A stretch of 64,000 bases of DNA from Spartobacteria bacterium UBA695 (GTDB lineage: Bacteria; Verrucomicrobiota; Verrucomicrobiia; Chthoniobacterales; Chthoniobacteraceae): positions 124,001 to 188,000 of the forward strand of contig DBMP01000029.1 of NCBI GenBank assembly GCA_002298145.1. The letters run 5' to 3'. The translations under genes and the position numbers were made by a program. Shown piece by piece: positions 8,155 to 16,564 of the stretch (position 1 is the stretch's first letter; each line of letters opens with the position of its first letter). The notes below the pieces were generated by a model. That model did no database searches and was not told the DNA's origin. It saw only the letters and a list, made by a program, of their open reading frames with translations.

Positions 8155-9747
8155 TTAGAAGTCCGCCCAGAGGCGGAAGGTGTAGAGAACGTCATGCGGA
8201 GTAGTACTACCCACTCCTATTAGCGGAATTCCGAGATCAAAGGAGCCGTTCAAATGCTCGCCCACCCGAATCCGGCTCCCCACCCCCCAGCTCGCCAATG
8301 AATAGTGGGCCTCCTCGTCGGGAAGCGGATCGTGTTTATTGAGCGCCCCGCCCTCGGTAAAGACATACACGCGCCAGTCATCCACGTGCATCTTCACCCA
8401 TTGCCCAAAAGACGGCGAGCGCAGTTCCACATTCCCCACCAGTGCGTTGTCCCCCATCGCCGCCGACTCCAGGTAGCCGCGTACCGTGGTCAACCCGCCC
8501 GCGCTAAACTGTTCGTTGGAGAGGAGCGGCTGATCGGAAATTTGCCCCTGCACTTTTCCAAAAACCTGGAACCCGCACGGCAAATCGTGCGTATGGGCAA
8601 GATCACCCCGAAAATAAATATAGTCACTGCGCGCATTGTAGCGGCTATTGTCGAACGAGCTCGGGCCGTCCCCCATGCCGCGGAAGTGCGTATTGATTGC
8701 GCCGTTGAATTCCGTCACCGACCCCTTCTTCACCCATGAAGCCCCGTAGCCGAAGCTGAAGGGACAATAGGTAATCGGCGTATCGTTGAGCACCCCCTCG
8801 GTAAACACGTTGTTTTCAAAATGCTTGTAGTCGATCCCAGCGTTAAACGAGTGGTAGAAATCTTTCCCATTCGGCAAGACCCAGGTCATATGCGGCCCCA
8901 CGTACTCACCCTTGCCCGCGACATCGGTCGTTCCTAGCGTGGAAACATTGCTATCCTGCTTGGTCCCCTGGATCGTGAGGCTCAATTCCGGCACCTGCGA
9001 AAACCTCGCCGTATAGAACCCCGAAAACACCTTCACCTCGCCCACATCTTCCGGCCCCACCTGGACACTGGCCCCCACCGAATGATAGAGCTGCCACAGG
9101 TTGTCGTAGCGAATGGAGCCATTCAAACGCAGCGGTTTCGTGTCCGAGCTATAGCGATTATTTAGCTCAAGGCTGCCGTGCAGCGGGCGCGTATCCTTCA
9201 CATCCAGATCGACATCCACCGTATTGGGCTCCGCTCCCGCCCGCAGCGACGGCGTGACCTGCATATCGGGGTTCTGATTGAGCGCCACGATATCCGCGGA
9301 AACCGCGTTGAAATCCATCACGGTGCCTTCCTTTAACGAAGGCGCCTGCTTTTTAATGTCACTAGGCAAAAAGTACCGGCTGTTCTTCACCCGAAGCCGC
9401 CCCACCGTCATTTCCGTAACCTGGAGGAGCACCACGCCATCCTGCACCTGCTGCTGGGGAATCTGTACCGTGACCGTTTGGAACCCGTTGTCGCGGTACG
9501 CCTTTTCCAGCGCCGCGCGGGCCAACTCCACATCCTTGTCCGAGCGTCCCGGCCCGAGATACCGGTAAACCGCCCGCTCCACATCGCGCCGGGGCAAGTG
9601 CGCCGCCCCTTCCACGCGATATTCTTTAATATACAGCCCGTCCTGCGCCTTCGCGGGAAGCGCTCCCGCCATCCACACCCCAGCCAGCGCCACGGCCGCC
9701 ATCAATGCGCGACGTAGTTTTGGGCGAGTTGGTTGAGATAAATTCAT
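8155..9747 (-). CDS. TpsB outer-membrane transporter (ShlB/FhaC/HecB family)
   Basis: 530 residues, the usual family length. A signal peptide ends near AKAQDG. Two POTRA-like domains cover about residues 35-190 (LYIKEYRVEGAAHLPRRDVE, then VLLQVTEMTVGRLRV). A 16-stranded Omp85-type barrel follows with the conserved loop motif TTVRGY at about residue 430 and a terminal aromatic residue (RLWADF). Family role: it recognises the TPS domain of the partner exoprotein and exports it. It is the first gene of the operon and follows the Pho-box-like promoter. Confidence 0.92.
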   Translation of the reverse strand: MNLSQPTRPKLRRALMAAVALAGVWMAGALPAKAQDGLYIKEYRVEGAAHLPRRDVERAVYRYLGPGRSDKDVELARAALEKAYRDNGFQTVTVQIPQQQVQDGVVLLQVTEMTVGRLRVKNSRYFLPSDIKKQAPSLKEGTVMDFNAVSADIVALNQNPDMQVTPSLRAGAEPNTVDVDLDVKDTRPLHGSLELNNRYSSDTKPLRLNGSIRYDNLWQLYHSVGASVQVGPEDVGEVKVFSGFYTARFSQVPELSLTIQGTKQDSNVSTLGTTDVAGKGEYVGPHMTWVLPNGKDFYHSFNAGIDYKHFENNVFTEGVLNDTPITYCPFSFGYGASWVKKGSVTEFNGAINTHFRGMGDGPSSFDNSRYNARSDYIYFRGDLAHTHDLPCGFQVFGKVQGQISDQPLLSNEQFSAGGLTTVRGYLESAAMGDNALVGNVELRSPSFGQWVKMHVDDWRVYVFTEGGALNKHDPLPDEEAHYSLASWGVGSRIRVGEHLNGSFDLGIPLIGVGSTTPHDVLYTFRLWADF

Positions 9748-9813
9748 GGGACAGCGTTGCCGTTTTAAGGCGCGGTCTTATCCCATTAGTTTAGCTATCC
9801 TCTCAAGTCATTG

Positions 9814-9851
9814 ATTGTAACAATTCAATGGAGATGTAACAGTTATGTGAC
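9814..9851 (-). promoter_or_regulatory. Pho-box-like promoter of the two-partner secretion operon
   Basis: Read on the minus strand, GTCACA (9851-9846) and GTTACA (9840-9835) form a direct repeat with an 11-nt period (N5 spacer). Counting two 11-bp units, 10 nt separate the box from TACAAT (9819-9814), a -10 element with one mismatch. This is the architecture of PhoB/PhoP-activated promoters, where the box replaces the -35. The predicted start is about 60 nt upstream of the tpsB ATG. A further TGTAAC copy (plus 9816-9821) overlaps the -10. Confidence 0.55.
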
Positions 9852-9930
9852 GTTTAGTTTCGTTGTCTGTCGCAAAGCCTAGCGGCGTTGTCACATACCG
9901 TAAAACAACACACCGGCCGGGGGCGCTTGT

Positions 9931-10404
9931 TTAACGTTTCGCTTCAAAACGGTCGTCGGCCACCGGGGGATTTTTCGCCGTTGCAAACCAGCCGATCCGC
10001 TCGGGTGCGAAGGCATCGAACGCCGGAACATACGGCTTGATATCCAAGAGCGGCGTGCCGTCGAGAACATCCACGTCGAGAATATGAATGCGGTTCCCCT
10101 CGATGCGCCGGACCCGCACGGACGAAATACCCAGCGGATTCGGGCGGCTGGGTGAACGGGTGGCGAAAATCCCGTGGGGCCGCGTATCCAAATAAGGCGT
10201 CACTTCCAGCCGAGCCTCGGCAGCCCGGTCGAACCAGTACAGAATCCAGATGCGGTCAAACCCCTCAAGGTCCTTCAGCCCGCCGGCGTACTCGGGATTC
10301 AGCTCAAGGGTTCCCTCGATACCGCTTGCAAACACCGGCTGAACCGGCGTTCCCGCGGCTTGCAGATGGGGCGAATGGATGACTCCGATCGATGTGAGTT
10401 TCAT
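9931..10404 (-). CDS. trmO: tRNA (N6-threonylcarbamoyladenosine37-N6)-methyltransferase TrmO
   Basis: 157 residues, covering the TsaA/UPF0066 SAM-binding beta-barrel without the C-terminal extension of the E. coli protein. Characteristic segments are IGVIHSP at the N-terminus, DLEGFDRIWILYWF, and PHGIFATRSPSRPNPLG at about residues 76-93. Family role: methylation of t6A37 in tRNAs reading ACY codons. It is a single gene, divergent from arsR, in the same direction as the secretion operon but separated from it by 183 bp. Confidence 0.88.
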   Translation of the reverse strand: MKLTSIGVIHSPHLQAAGTPVQPVFASGIEGTLELNPEYAGGLKDLEGFDRIWILYWFDRAAEARLEVTPYLDTRPHGIFATRSPSRPNPLGISSVRVRRIEGNRIHILDVDVLDGTPLLDIKPYVPAFDAFAPERIGWFATAKNPPVADDRFEAKR

Positions 10405-10519
10405 AATAGAACAGCTGGTTTATTGCCACCAGTGTAGCCGCCCCCGCGCCCCGGGTAAAACCCCAATCCCTCTGAAATTCGCCCGCGTTCCCCCCAAAAA
10501 AAGCGCTTGCAATCCGTTG

Positions 10520-10543
10520 ATATTTTGGCATTTTTCCAAATAT
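10520..10543. promoter_or_regulatory. Imperfect inverted repeat overlapping the arsR start codon
   Basis: ATATTTTGG (10520-10528) and CCAAATAT (10536-10543) form an AT-rich dyad with one unpaired base, and the second arm runs into the ATG at 10542. ArsR/SmtB repressors bind AT-rich dyads of this kind at their own promoters, so this is a candidate autoregulatory operator. Confidence 0.45.
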
Positions 10544-10871
10544 GCAAACACGAGCAGCCCGGAGCACCGAACTTCGCCCCGCCAACGAATACCGCGACGG
10601 GGCCGGGGTTTTCAAAGCCCTGGGCCATCCGAGCCGCCTCTTAATCGTCGACGTCCTAACGCGTGGTGAACGCTGCGTCGCCGATCTCACGGAGCTCATT
10701 GGCTGCGATACCTCCACCGTCTCCAGCCACCTTTCCGTGCTCCGGAATGCCGGGATTGTCACCGACGAGCGCCGGGGCCAGCAGGTTTTCTACCGGATCG
10801 CGGCCCCCTGTATTAAGAAAGTCTTCGGCTGCCTTGAGGAACTGCACGCCGCACGAGAGAAGAACCGCTGA
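10542..10871 (+). CDS. ArsR/SmtB-family transcriptional repressor
   Basis: 109 residues with a full winged helix: FKALGHPSRLLIVDVLTRGE, CVADLTELIGCDTSTVSSHLSVLRN as recognition region, and the wing GIVTDERRGQQVFYRI. Cysteines occur at RCVADL (alpha3-type position), in IGCD, and in the C-terminal PCIKKVFGCL. They could form a thiol metal site or a thiol redox switch. The following genes encode two rhodanese proteins and a Zn/Cd/Pb ATPase, so the inducer may be a heavy metal or reactive sulfur. The start ATG is embedded in an AT-rich dyad. Confidence 0.88.
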   Translation: MQTRAARSTELRPANEYRDGAGVFKALGHPSRLLIVDVLTRGERCVADLTELIGCDTSTVSSHLSVLRNAGIVTDERRGQQVFYRIAAPCIKKVFGCLEELHAAREKNR

Positions 10872-10940
10872 TTTTTATTTTCCAAATCTTTTTCCCTTTT
10901 TGCCAAACATCAAAACCTTACCCGACTCCATCCATCACCC

Positions 10941-11507
10941 ATGAAAACGATCACCGTTACCGAACTCTATAAGCTTCTCTCTTCCGGAGAAGCCATCGAC
11001 CTCATCGACGTCAGGACCCCGGCCGAGTACGCCGCCGTGCACGTCGCCGAGGCGCGGCTCGAACAGCTCGACGGCCTCGACTACGGCGCGCTCATCGCTT
11101 CGAAAAAAGGAAACTTGTCTTCGCCCATCTATATCCTGTGCCACAGCGGGGTGCGCGCGAAAAGAGCCGCGGCGCGCTTTTCCGAAGAAGGGTTTGAGGA
11201 AACCGTGGTCGTCGAGGGCGGCACCCAGGCCTGGGTAGACGCCGGGCTCCCCGTGGTGCGGGAGAAAAGCACCGTACTCCCGCTAGATCGGCAGCTGCAA
11301 ATCACCATCGGATCGCTCGTCGTCATCGGCGTGCTGCTGGCGCACTTCGTCAATCCCCACTGGATCTGGCTTTCCGGCTTCGTCGGCCTCGGCCTGATCG
11401 TGGCGGGTACCACAGGCGTCTGCCCGATGCGAAGCCTGATCGCCCGGATGCCCTGGAACCAGCGCCGGGGTGGCGGCAACTGCTGCGGCGGGTCCTGCTG
11501 TTCCTAA
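10941..11507 (+). CDS. Membrane-anchored rhodanese (YgaP-like, rhodanese + DUF2892)
   Basis: 188 residues. A rhodanese domain covers about 1-105 with the active-site loop ILCHSGVRAKRAA (catalytic Cys in CHSG). A DUF2892 module follows with two transmembrane helices (about 118-135 and 140-158). The tail is Cys-rich, GGGNCCGGSCCS. Family role: sulfur-atom transfer from thiosulfate or persulfide at the inner membrane. It lies between arsR and the disulfide reductase and is probably co-transcribed with them. Confidence 0.88.
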   Translation: MKTITVTELYKLLSSGEAIDLIDVRTPAEYAAVHVAEARLEQLDGLDYGALIASKKGNLSSPIYILCHSGVRAKRAAARFSEEGFEETVVVEGGTQAWVDAGLPVVREKSTVLPLDRQLQITIGSLVVIGVLLAHFVNPHWIWLSGFVGLGLIVAGTTGVCPMRSLIARMPWNQRRGGGNCCGGSCCS

Positions 11508-11532
11508 ACTCCAAACCACAAAAGTGACCTCT

Positions 11533-13194
11533 ATGAGCGCAAAAAAAATAGTCATCATCGGCGGCGTCGCGGGCGGCGCCTCATGTGCAACCCGCTGCCG
11601 ACGGTTGGACGAAACCGCAGAGATTATCCTCCTCGACCGCGGTCCCTACGTCTCGTTCGCCAACTGCGGCTTGCCCTACTACGTGGGCGGAGTCATCAAG
11701 GAAGAGTCAAAGCTGCTCCTGGCCAACGAAGCGCTCTTCCGCAACCGTTTCAACATTGAAGTGCGAACCCGGCACGAAGCGCTCGCCATCGACCGGGAGA
11801 AGCAGGAGATCGAAGTGCGCGACCTGGCCTCGGGCCGCGTGTACCGCGAACGCTACGACGCCCTAGTGCTTTCGCCCGGCGCCTCCGCCATCCGCCCACC
11901 GCTTCCCGGGATCGACCTCCCCGGCATCTTCGTCCTGCGTTCCATTCCCGACAGCCGCGAGATCCGCGCCTGGATCGAGGCCAAGCAAGCCCGCAGCGCA
12001 GTGGTCGTCGGCGGCGGCTTCATCGGCCTGGAAATGGCCGAGAACCTGGCTCACCGGGGGCTTTCCGTAACCGTGGTCGAAATGCTCAACCAAGTCATGC
12101 CGCCGCTCGACCCGGAGATGGCCCGCCCCATCCAGGAACACCTGGAAGCCCACGGCATCCGGATGGCGCTTGGAGACGGCGTGGCCGGTTTCGAGCAACC
12201 CCCCGGGGGGCAGCTCGCGGTCAAGACCCAATCCGGCGCGACCCACGCGGGCGACCTGGTCATCCTGGCCATCGGCGTGCGCCCGGAAAACGGCCTCGCC
12301 AAAGCCGCCGGGCTGGCGCTCGGGGAACGCGGGGGCCTCCGCGTCGATGACCAAATGCACACAAGCGACCCGCACATCTGGGCCGTCGGCGACGCCGTGG
12401 AAACACGGGACCTCGTCACCGGCCAGCCCACGCTCATTCCCCTGGCCGGGCCCGCCAATCGCCAGGGGCGCGTCGCCGCCGACGTCATTTGCGGCCGCGA
12501 CTCCCGGTTCCGCGGCGTCCAGGGAACCGCCATCTGCGGCGTCTTTGACATGGCCGTCGCCAGCACCGGAGCCAGCGAAAAAGCCCTCAAGCGCGCGGGC
12601 ATCACCGACTACGAAAAAATCTACCTCCACCCGGCCCACCACGTCGGCTACTACCCGGGGGCCAAGCTCATCAACCTCAAGGTCCTCTTCCGCAAATCCG
12701 ACGGCCGCATTCTCGGCGCCCAGGCAGTGGGCGAAGCCGACGTCGCCCGGCGCATCGACGTCATCGCCACGGCCATGCAGTTCGGCGGCACGGTCTACGA
12801 TCTCGAACAGGCGGAGCTTTGCTATTCCCCGCAGTTTGGCGGAGCCAAAGACCCGGTCAATTTTGCCGGGATGATCGCCTCCAACGCCCTGCGCGGCGAC
12901 AACCCGCTGGCGCACTGGGACGACCTCGCCGCCGACGGCACCTTCCTTCTGGACGTACGCGACCCGGATGAATTCCAGGAAGATCACCTCGAGGGAGCCG
13001 TGAACGTTCCCCTGCCCGAGCTGCGCTCCCGCCTGGGCGAACTACCCGCCGACCGCGAGATCCAGGTCTACTGCCGCGTGGGCCAGCGCGGCTACTACGC
13101 CACGCGCATCCTGCTACAGAACGGTTTCCGCGCCAAGAACCTTCCCGGCGGCATCCTCACCCACCGGCAGATCGCGGCGGCCAGCAGACCCTAG
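11533..13194 (+). CDS. CoA-disulfide reductase-like flavoprotein with C-terminal rhodanese
   Basis: 553 residues from the ATG at 11533; an in-frame upstream codon would overlap the previous gene. The N-terminal FAD site is KIVIIGGVAGGASCATRCRRLDE and the redox Cys lies in SFANCGLPYYVGG (about residue 43). A second dinucleotide site is SAVVVGGGFIGLEMAE. A dimerisation domain follows, then a rhodanese domain (about 465-550) with active-site loop YCRVGQRGYYA. Family role: reduction of CoA persulfide/polysulfide or CoA disulfide with NAD(P)H. With the upstream rhodanese it suggests handling of sulfane sulfur. Confidence 0.88.
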   Translation: MSAKKIVIIGGVAGGASCATRCRRLDETAEIILLDRGPYVSFANCGLPYYVGGVIKEESKLLLANEALFRNRFNIEVRTRHEALAIDREKQEIEVRDLASGRVYRERYDALVLSPGASAIRPPLPGIDLPGIFVLRSIPDSREIRAWIEAKQARSAVVVGGGFIGLEMAENLAHRGLSVTVVEMLNQVMPPLDPEMARPIQEHLEAHGIRMALGDGVAGFEQPPGGQLAVKTQSGATHAGDLVILAIGVRPENGLAKAAGLALGERGGLRVDDQMHTSDPHIWAVGDAVETRDLVTGQPTLIPLAGPANRQGRVAADVICGRDSRFRGVQGTAICGVFDMAVASTGASEKALKRAGITDYEKIYLHPAHHVGYYPGAKLINLKVLFRKSDGRILGAQAVGEADVARRIDVIATAMQFGGTVYDLEQAELCYSPQFGGAKDPVNFAGMIASNALRGDNPLAHWDDLAADGTFLLDVRDPDEFQEDHLEGAVNVPLPELRSRLGELPADREIQVYCRVGQRGYYATRILLQNGFRAKNLPGGILTHRQIAAASRP

Positions 13195-13247
13195 CCATCA
13201 TCAGCGAAACTTGACATGGGGAGCAAAGAGCGGATCTATTGCTTCCC

Positions 13248-14177
13248 ATGTCCGTCATCACGCGCCTCTTACTCCCGTTCTTCGGGGTCTTCGCGGCCCT
13301 GACCCTTCTCGCCACCCCCGCCGCCTGGGCGAAACCGGCCAACACCACCACATCGAGCCTCCCCTTCAGCGTTCGGTTCCAGGGCCGGGAGAAATTCAAC
13401 CAGCTGGCCGAAAAAGCCGCCCGGGAAAACTGGCGCGAGCTGGAGATCGGCGACCGCGTGGCCACCGTGGGCCGGGCGCTCGTCGGTACACCCTATCTAT
13501 CGCACACCCTGGAGATCGACGACCGCGTCGAAGCCGTTTCGGTCAACTTCAACGGCCTTGATTGCTGGACCTTCTTTGAAACCTCGCTCGCCTTCGCCCG
13601 CATGATCGAGGAACCGCGCGAGAACTGGACGCCCGAAACGCTGCTCCGCTACATCGAGCTCGACCGTTACCGTGGAGGCACCTGCACCGGCTCCTACCTC
13701 TCCCGGCTTCACTACCTTGAAGAATGGTCCATCGACAACGAAAACAGGGGCCTCGTGCGCGACCTCACGCGCGCGCTCGGCGGCGTGAAAATGCCGCATC
13801 AAGCCTCCGAAATGACCCACGGCTGGAAAGGATACCGCTACATGCGCGCCAACCCCGCCCTGCGCGACGGCATCGCCCGCATGGAAGCCCGCGTCACAGA
13901 ATTGCCCATGTACGGCATCCCGCTCGGCCGCGTGAAATCCGCCTCCGCGAAAATCCACAGCGGCGACATCATCTGCATCATCTCGAAAGACGTCGGCAGC
14001 TACGTCGCCACCTCACACGTCGGCCTGGCCATCCGCGACTCTGCGGGGAGGGTCCACTTCATGCACGCCTCCTCGCCGCGCAACTACGGCAAAGTCGTCG
14101 TCGATGACACCATCGACGGCTACCTGCGCCGGTACAAGCACGACGTCGGCATCATGGTCGTGCGGCCCTTGAAATAG
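13248..14177 (+). CDS. Exported DUF1460 protein (N-acetylmuramoyl-L-alanine amidase-like)
   Basis: 309 residues from the ATG at 13248, which gives a clean signal peptide ending near AWAKP. The DUF1460 domain occupies most of the rest, with NFNGLDCWTFFETSLAFARM carrying the likely catalytic Cys and a His in SHVGLAIRDSAGRVHFMHAS. The fold is of NlpC/P60 type. Family role: probable cleavage of peptidoglycan muropeptides in the periplasm. It is separated from its neighbours by 53 and 82 bp and does not obviously belong to the sulfur/metal theme. Confidence 0.82.
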   Translation: MSVITRLLLPFFGVFAALTLLATPAAWAKPANTTTSSLPFSVRFQGREKFNQLAEKAARENWRELEIGDRVATVGRALVGTPYLSHTLEIDDRVEAVSVNFNGLDCWTFFETSLAFARMIEEPRENWTPETLLRYIELDRYRGGTCTGSYLSRLHYLEEWSIDNENRGLVRDLTRALGGVKMPHQASEMTHGWKGYRYMRANPALRDGIARMEARVTELPMYGIPLGRVKSASAKIHSGDIICIISKDVGSYVATSHVGLAIRDSAGRVHFMHASSPRNYGKVVVDDTIDGYLRRYKHDVGIMVVRPLK

Positions 14178-14259
14178 AGCCCCCGCCGTCGACCCCGGGG
14201 AAAGAGCAGTTCCAGAATCCGATTGCATCTGAGACTGTTTCTCAACTAGATTAACCCCC

Positions 14260-16470
14260 ATGAAGTCCCACGGCCATGAAGGGCATTGCGGTTGCCATGA
14301 CCACGGCAAGCGCGCCACCCCGCCCCAAGAAACCCTGCTCAACCCCGGCGCAAGCGGCGAAGTCCAGACCACTCTGAAAGTGGCCGGAATGGACTGCGCT
14401 GACGAGATCAAGGCCATCGAAGACGTCCTGGACCCCCTCCCCGGCGTACGCGAGCTGCGGGTCAACTTAATGGCCGGGAAAGTCACCATCTTCCACGGCC
14501 AGAGCGTCACCCCCGAGGCCCTCATCGCCGCCATCGCCACCGCCGGGCTCAAAGCCGCACCGGAGAACCACGAAATCGCCGACAACAAACTTTCCCGCCG
14601 CGTCTCCGTCGCCCTCTCCGGCCTCTTCACCGGCGCGGGCCTGCTGCTGGAGTGGTTTTACAAAGGCCCCGAGGCCCCCATGGACGCCGCCTTTGCCATC
14701 GGCATCGTCGCCGGGTGGTGGTTCATCCTCCCCAAGGCCTGGCAGGCGCTCAAACGCCGCTCGCTCGACATGAACGTCCTCATGAGCGCCGCCGTCCTCG
14801 GCGCGCTTTCCATCCACCAATGGTCCGAGGCCGCCGTCGTCTGCTTCCTCTTCTCGCTTTCAGAACTGCTCGAAGCCCTCAGCCTCGCCCGGGCGCGCAA
14901 GGCCGTGCAGGCGCTCATCAAGCTGACCCCCGAAACGGCCCTCCTCCAACAAGGGGCCGACTTCCGCGAAGTCCCCGTCGAGCAGATTCCCGTGGGCTCA
15001 GTCATCGCCATCCGGCCCGGCGCGCGCATCCCGCTCGACGGCGTCGTTGAAGCCGGGACCTCCGCCGTCGATCAAGCCCCCATCACCGGCGAATCCATGC
15101 CCGTCGACAAAGCCCCGCAAGACACCGTTTACGCCGGGACCATCAACGGCGCGGGCTCGCTGGAGATCCGCACCTCCAAGCCGTACACCGACACCGCCAT
15201 CGCCAAGATCATCCACTTGGTTGAGGAAGCGCAGGCGCAGAAAGCCCCCTCGCAGCGCTTTGTCGATACCTTTGCCCGCTACTATACCCCCGCCGTCATG
15301 GCCGCGGCGCTCGCCGTCATCCTCGCCCCACCGCTGCTTTTCGGCGGTGCATGGGGCGAATGGTTCTACCGCGGGCTCGTCCTGCTCGTCATCGCCTGCC
15401 CGTGCGCACTCGTCATCTCCACGCCCGTTTCCATCGTCTCCGGCCTCACCGCCATGGCCCGCCGGGGCGTCCTCATCAAAGGCGGCGCGGTGCTCGAAGC
15501 CGTTGGCCGCTTGAACGCGCTGGCCGTGGATAAAACCGGCACCATCACCGAAGGCAAACCGCGCGTCACCCGGGTCATCCCGCTCAACTCCAAGACCGAG
15601 GCGGAAATCCTCCGCATCGCCGCCGGGCTCGACGTCCACTCCGATCATCTCCTTGCCCAGGCCGTAGTCCGCTACGCCGAGGAAAAAGCGCACACCTTCC
15701 CGCGCGCCGAGAACTACCAGACCCGAGCCGGACGCGGCGCCGACGGCACCATCGACGGCCACCACTACTTTGTCGGCAACCACCGCTTCACCCACGAAAT
15801 GGCCGTCTGCTCCGACGAGATCGAGCGCCAGCTCGCCGAGATCGAGAACGACATGCAGTCGGTCGTCGTCGTCGGCCACAAGCCGCATGACTGCTGCAAA
15901 GGCGAGGTCCTCGGCATCCTGGCCGTGGGCGACGCCGTCCGTGCGAACGCCCCCGAGGCCATCGCCGCGCTGCACCGCATGGGGATTAAGAAAATCGTCA
16001 TGCTCAGCGGCGACAACCAGCGCACCGCCAGCGCCATCGCGAAAAAAACCGGCATCGACGAAGCCTACGGCGACTTGCTGCCGGAGCAGAAAATCGAAAA
16101 AGTTCGCGAACTGATCACTCACTCATACCACGTCGGCATGATCGGCGACGGCGTTAACGACGCCCCGGCCATGGCAGCGGCCACCGTCGGCATCGCCATG
16201 GGTGCGGGTACCGATACCGCGCTTGAAACGGCAGACATGGCGCTCATCCAGAACGACCTTGGCAAAATCGCCGACGCGATTCGCCTTGGCGAGCGGACGC
16301 TCTCCATCATTCGGTTTAACATCGGCTTTGCGCTGGGGCTCAAGGTGCTATTTATCGCCCTCGCCCTCAGCGGCCACGCCTCGCTATGGATGGCCATCAC
16401 CGCCGACACCGGCGCGACGCTGCTCGTCATCGCCAACGCCCTGCGCCTGCTCCGGCACAAAGGCAAGTAA
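14260..16470 (+). CDS. Zn/Cd/Pb-translocating P1B-type ATPase
   Basis: 736 residues. The N-terminus is His-rich (MKSHGHEGHCGCHDHGKR). A heavy-metal-associated domain at about 33-100 has GMDCADEIKAIE, the acidic variant seen in Zn/Cd/Pb pumps rather than copper pumps. The membrane helices include the CPC motif (VIACPCALVIST), followed by the phosphorylation site VDKTGTITEGKP and the hinge MIGDGVNDAPA. Family role: efflux of divalent soft metals across the inner membrane. The gene converges on the ABC operon, with a long inverted repeat between the two ends. Confidence 0.93.
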   Translation: MKSHGHEGHCGCHDHGKRATPPQETLLNPGASGEVQTTLKVAGMDCADEIKAIEDVLDPLPGVRELRVNLMAGKVTIFHGQSVTPEALIAAIATAGLKAAPENHEIADNKLSRRVSVALSGLFTGAGLLLEWFYKGPEAPMDAAFAIGIVAGWWFILPKAWQALKRRSLDMNVLMSAAVLGALSIHQWSEAAVVCFLFSLSELLEALSLARARKAVQALIKLTPETALLQQGADFREVPVEQIPVGSVIAIRPGARIPLDGVVEAGTSAVDQAPITGESMPVDKAPQDTVYAGTINGAGSLEIRTSKPYTDTAIAKIIHLVEEAQAQKAPSQRFVDTFARYYTPAVMAAALAVILAPPLLFGGAWGEWFYRGLVLLVIACPCALVISTPVSIVSGLTAMARRGVLIKGGAVLEAVGRLNALAVDKTGTITEGKPRVTRVIPLNSKTEAEILRIAAGLDVHSDHLLAQAVVRYAEEKAHTFPRAENYQTRAGRGADGTIDGHHYFVGNHRFTHEMAVCSDEIERQLAEIENDMQSVVVVGHKPHDCCKGEVLGILAVGDAVRANAPEAIAALHRMGIKKIVMLSGDNQRTASAIAKKTGIDEAYGDLLPEQKIEKVRELITHSYHVGMIGDGVNDAPAMAAATVGIAMGAGTDTALETADMALIQNDLGKIADAIRLGERTLSIIRFNIGFALGLKVLFIALALSGHASLWMAITADTGATLLVIANALRLLRHKGK

Positions 16471-16498
16471 TACGATTAAAGCCAAAAGGCATTAAGTC

Positions 16499-16552
16499 TC
16501 ACGCAAAGGCGCAAAGAAGAGACGTACATGCCTTCTTTGCGTCTTTGCGTGA
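16499..16552. repeat. Long inverted repeat between convergent genes
   Basis: Arms of 21 nt, 16499-16519 and 16532-16552, pair with a single mismatch around a 12-nt loop. Each arm holds two copies of a CGCAAAG-type unit. It lies between the convergent ends of the P-type ATPase and ABC ATPase genes, so a bidirectional terminator role is plausible. No T-run follows directly. Confidence 0.7.
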
Positions 16553-16564
16553 AATATCTTTCCC

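Noticed and set aside
9835..9840. Fur or CRP site in the region before the secretion operon
   Set aside because: The TGTAAC/TGTGAC half-sites look like part of a CRP palindrome but are direct, not inverted, with an 11-nt period, which fits a Pho box better.
11863..12987. 374-codon open frame opposite the disulfide-reductase gene
   Set aside because: Asp/Gly/Val-rich shadow of a strongly supported flavoprotein gene, with no motif.
14998..16122. 374-codon open frame opposite the P-type ATPase gene
   Set aside because: Same kind of shadow in GC-rich sequence; the ATPase has all its catalytic motifs in the other frame.
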